DNA of 64,000 bases from VXYL01 sp965199875 (GTDB taxonomy: Bacteria; Pseudomonadota; Gammaproteobacteria; Pseudomonadales; Azotimanducaceae): contig OZ241346.1 in assembly GCA_965199875.1 (NCBI GenBank), positions 3,410,001 through 3,474,000 on the forward strand, given 5' to 3'. The first letter of the stretch is position 1; every line of letters starts with the position of its first letter. Of the stretch, positions 61,705-64,000 are shown in pieces. A model generated the notes under the pieces. It had not been told where the DNA came from. It made no database searches and saw only the letters and a program-made list of their open reading frames with translations. The translations under genes and the position numbers were made by a program.

Positions 61705-64000
61705 ATGAAGACTGCGACAAGGCGGCGGATGCAGATGCCGGTTCCTTGGTCGACTGGCCGCATGGCGGCGTTGGTGTTCGCGCTGGTGTCAGGGCTGGCT
61801 GCCGCGCCCGTCTCTGCGGCCGCCGCCGACGACGCCTACAAGGCCCGCGCGGAAGCCAAGGCGCGGGAGCTGCTCAACGATCTGTCCTCGCGCCGCCGGG
61901 TGGCCAGGCTGTTCTACAACAGCCAATCCATGTTCCACGGCGTGCAGGAGCGGTTCGTCAACACCTCCGCGGGCAACCTCACCTTCCTGGCGCGGGATCT
62001 GGTGGCGGTGGGCGCCATGCCAATCGTCGCCGGGCGCGTCTACGACTCGGCGCTTGAAAAGGACGACGACTTCGGCCCGGGCTGGAAGCTGACGCTGCGC
62101 GAGCAGATCGTCCGCCGCGGCGGCCGGCTGGCCTACACGGACGCCTCCAACTCCACCTACATGCTGGAGATCGACGGTTCCGCCCTGAAGCCTGTCCATC
62201 CGGCGTCCACGCCGGTGCGAGCGGGCGAGATCCTCGCGGATGGCGCGATCATGCTGCGATCGCCGGGGCTGACCCGCCGCTTCGAGGAGATCGACGGCGC
62301 ATACCGCCTCGTCGAGGCGTCGCATGCGTCCGGCTCGGTGCGTCTGGCGTACCGCAACGGTCGGATCGACAGCGCCGCCTCGAACGCCGCGACGGTACGT
62401 TTCGAGCGGCGCATGGACGGGCGCATCGTCGCCGTGCTGGACGGCCTCGGCAGGACCGCGACCTACGCCTACGACGGCGCCGGCAGGCTGGCCGAAGCGC
62501 GTGACCTGGCTGGCGCGACCTGGCGGTACCGCTACGCGGCGACGGGTGGCCTGGCGGCGATCGAGGACCCGCGCGGCAACCTGGTTCTGCAAGCGACCTA
62601 CGACACGGCCGGCCGCGCGTCGTGGATCGAGGTGCTGGGCGCCAAGAGCGCCTTCACCTATCGGGAGACGACCACGCAGGCGGTGGACGGGCTGAGGCGG
62701 ACGACGGTGTTCCACCGCGCCGGATCCGGCGTCACGGAAGGCATCGAGTCTCCGTCGGGCGCGTTCTCGCAGCTGGAGTTCGACGCCGCGGGGCGGCCGG
62801 CGGGGGTGCTGCGCGACGGTGCCAGGATCGCCTCCCTGGCTTACGACGCCGAGGGTCGGCTGGCATTGCTGCGCGGCGCCGGCGGCGACACGCGCTTCGC
62901 GTACGGCACGCACGGGTTGGCGCAGGTAGCCGGGGCGGAGGCGGCGAGCTACGGCTACGACGCGGCCGGGCGGCCGACCTTCGCCGACGACGCGAGCGGG
63001 GTGCGCAGCTACCAGTACGACGCTGCCGGCTTCCCGAGCTGGATGGATCTGGGTGGCTGGAAGACGAGCCTGCGCCACGACGCGAACGGCCAGACGACTG
63101 CGCTGTGGCGGGATGGCCGGATGCTCGTGGAGTACGCCTACCAGCCGGACGGCCGTGTGGCCTCCGTCGCGCACGGCGACGGCGGAGCGGCCGCTTACGG
63201 CTACGACCGGCGCGGCCTGCGCGAGGCCGCCTCCTACGGCGGCGGCGTGGAGTCGTCGATGCGCTACGACGCCGTGGGCAACCTCGTCCACTACCGGGTG
63301 GAGGGGCCGGGCGGCAAGCACAGCCAGGACTACGAACTGGGCGGCTACAACGAGCTGCTGCGCATCCGCAACGGCGGCGACGCGCCCGGTCCGGACGTCA
63401 CGTTCCGCTACGACGAGGCGGGCCGCGCCTTCGCCATGCAGGTGGGCAGCCGATCGAGCACGGCGTCCTACGATGCGCTGGACCGCGTGACGCGGGTGAC
63501 GCTGGACGGCGAGACCGTGGCGGACTACGCCTACGGCCCGGTGGACAAGGACGTGGTGGCGGCGGCCGACCGGCGCACCGGCGAGACGCTGGCGGCGTTC
63601 GGCCTCTCGCCGGTGTTCGGCACGATGGACTCGGTGGCCTACGCCCGCCCGCGGCCGGCGGCCCACGCCGCGGTGGCGTATTCGCCGGCGCTCAAGACCT
63701 TCGAGGCCACCTGGCGCCATCTGGTTCCCGACGCTCTGGCGCTGGCCAGCCTGCAGCGCCGCGGCCTGCCGGTGCGCGGCGAAACGCCGAACGCCGCCCC
63801 GTTCGCCCACGACCGGCCGAGCAACGCCCTGTTCCTGCCGCCGGAGTACCACGCGGTGAACTGCCACACGTGCAGCGTCAGTGTGCAGCACGTGACCGTG
63901 TTGGGCGGAAGCGCGGAGGTGGGCGAAGATGCGACAGTGGACATCCTGGTCGATGGCACATGTAGACAGAATTTCGGCACCGAAAGCCCGACCGGCACGA
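61705..64000 (+). CDS. Secreted YD-repeat (RHS-like) protein, 3' truncated by window end
   Basis: At least 765 residues; the frame is open to the last base. ATG with GGGAGG 7 nt upstream. A signal peptide (MAALVFALVSGLAAAPVSAA) is followed by about 180 non-repetitive residues, then at least ten YD units: YDGAGRLAEARDLAG, YDTAGRASW, FDAAGRPAGVLRDG, YDAEGRLALLRG, YDAAGRPTFADDASG, YDEAGRAFAMQ and others. YD repeats form a shell that can enclose a C-terminal toxin. The last residues (HAVNCHTCSVSVQHVTVLGG) lie after the repeats. Without the rest it is unclear whether a toxin tip exists. No immunity gene is visible in the window. Confidence 0.85.
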   Translation, partial: MKTATRRRMQMPVPWSTGRMAALVFALVSGLAAAPVSAAAADDAYKARAEAKARELLNDLSSRRRVARLFYNSQSMFHGVQERFVNTSAGNLTFLARDLVAVGAMPIVAGRVYDSALEKDDDFGPGWKLTLREQIVRRGGRLAYTDASNSTYMLEIDGSALKPVHPASTPVRAGEILADGAIMLRSPGLTRRFEEIDGAYRLVEASHASGSVRLAYRNGRIDSAASNAATVRFERRMDGRIVAVLDGLGRTATYAYDGAGRLAEARDLAGATWRYRYAATGGLAAIEDPRGNLVLQATYDTAGRASWIEVLGAKSAFTYRETTTQAVDGLRRTTVFHRAGSGVTEGIESPSGAFSQLEFDAAGRPAGVLRDGARIASLAYDAEGRLALLRGAGGDTRFAYGTHGLAQVAGAEAASYGYDAAGRPTFADDASGVRSYQYDAAGFPSWMDLGGWKTSLRHDANGQTTALWRDGRMLVEYAYQPDGRVASVAHGDGGAAAYGYDRRGLREAASYGGGVESSMRYDAVGNLVHYRVEGPGGKHSQDYELGGYNELLRIRNGGDAPGPDVTFRYDEAGRAFAMQVGSRSSTASYDALDRVTRVTLDGETVADYAYGPVDKDVVAAADRRTGETLAAFGLSPVFGTMDSVAYARPRPAAHAAVAYSPALKTFEATWRHLVPDALALASLQRRGLPVRGETPNAAPFAHDRPSNALFLPPEYHAVNCHTCSVSVQHVTVLGGSAEVGEDATVDILVDGTCRQNFGTESPTGT

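Noticed and set aside
1..64000. CRISPR arrays, rRNA and tRNA genes
   Set aside because: No regularly spaced repeats with unique spacers, no cloverleaf or rRNA sequence was recognised on reading; a dedicated search would settle tRNAs.

Overview
The window is GC-rich chromosomal DNA, probably from a Gram-negative proteobacterium of gammaproteobacterial type. This rests on two TonB-dependent receptors, a Cus-type RND efflux operon, Hcp and PAAR-like proteins, an Lrp regulator and Tat or Sec export signals. No rRNA or tRNA gene, CRISPR array or insertion sequence was recognised. Most genes have good Shine-Dalgarno sites and several are translationally coupled. The species cannot be named from this sequence alone.

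Region 1 (about 130-8853) is a defence island on the minus strand. A PLD-nuclease/SNF2-type helicase is translationally coupled to a large Eco57I-like adenine methyltransferase with a C-terminal target-recognition domain. Downstream lies a second, inverted, promoterless copy of that C-terminal domain, and then a tyrosine recombinase. The two copies share a 146-bp inverted repeat (65 bp of it perfect) in the same reading frame. This has the layout of a two-state invertible specificity switch and is the most striking feature of the window.

Region 2 (9413-16258) is a six-gene plus-strand cluster: two Hcp-like proteins, a DUF2169 protein with pentapeptide repeats, a small protein and a large Gly/Ser-linker protein that share a spike-like domain, and a DUF4150/PAAR-like protein. 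It looks like a minimal tube/spike/tip cargo module of type VI secretion style, with no sheath, membrane or ATPase genes beside it.

Region 3 (16416-30687) is metabolic and transport: a DUF5916 outer-membrane protein, two LLM-type oxidoreductases coupled to a VOC protein, a cusCBA-like metal efflux operon whose TolC-like member starts with a 5 x 42 bp tandem repeat, a lytic transglycosylase, an aldose 1-epimerase and a fatty acyl-CoA synthetase.

Region 4 (30929-45633) mixes defence and carbohydrate functions: an N4-cytosine-type DNA methyltransferase followed by a short possible endonuclease remnant; an MBL hydrolase, a GH32-like enzyme, an esterase and a TonB receptor; a small-protein/nucleotidyltransferase pair; an McrBC operon with a frameshifted mcrC; an aldo/keto reductase and an alpha/beta hydrolase.

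Region 5 (45981-64000) encodes an MFS transporter, a large secreted metalloprotease with six pre-peptidase C-terminal repeats, an Asp/Asn hydroxylase, a TPR-sulfotransferase, a beta-propeller-like protein, a second TonB receptor, a carboxypeptidase-regulatory-like repeat protein, an SDR enzyme, an Lrp regulator and a secreted YD/RHS-repeat protein that runs off the end of the window.
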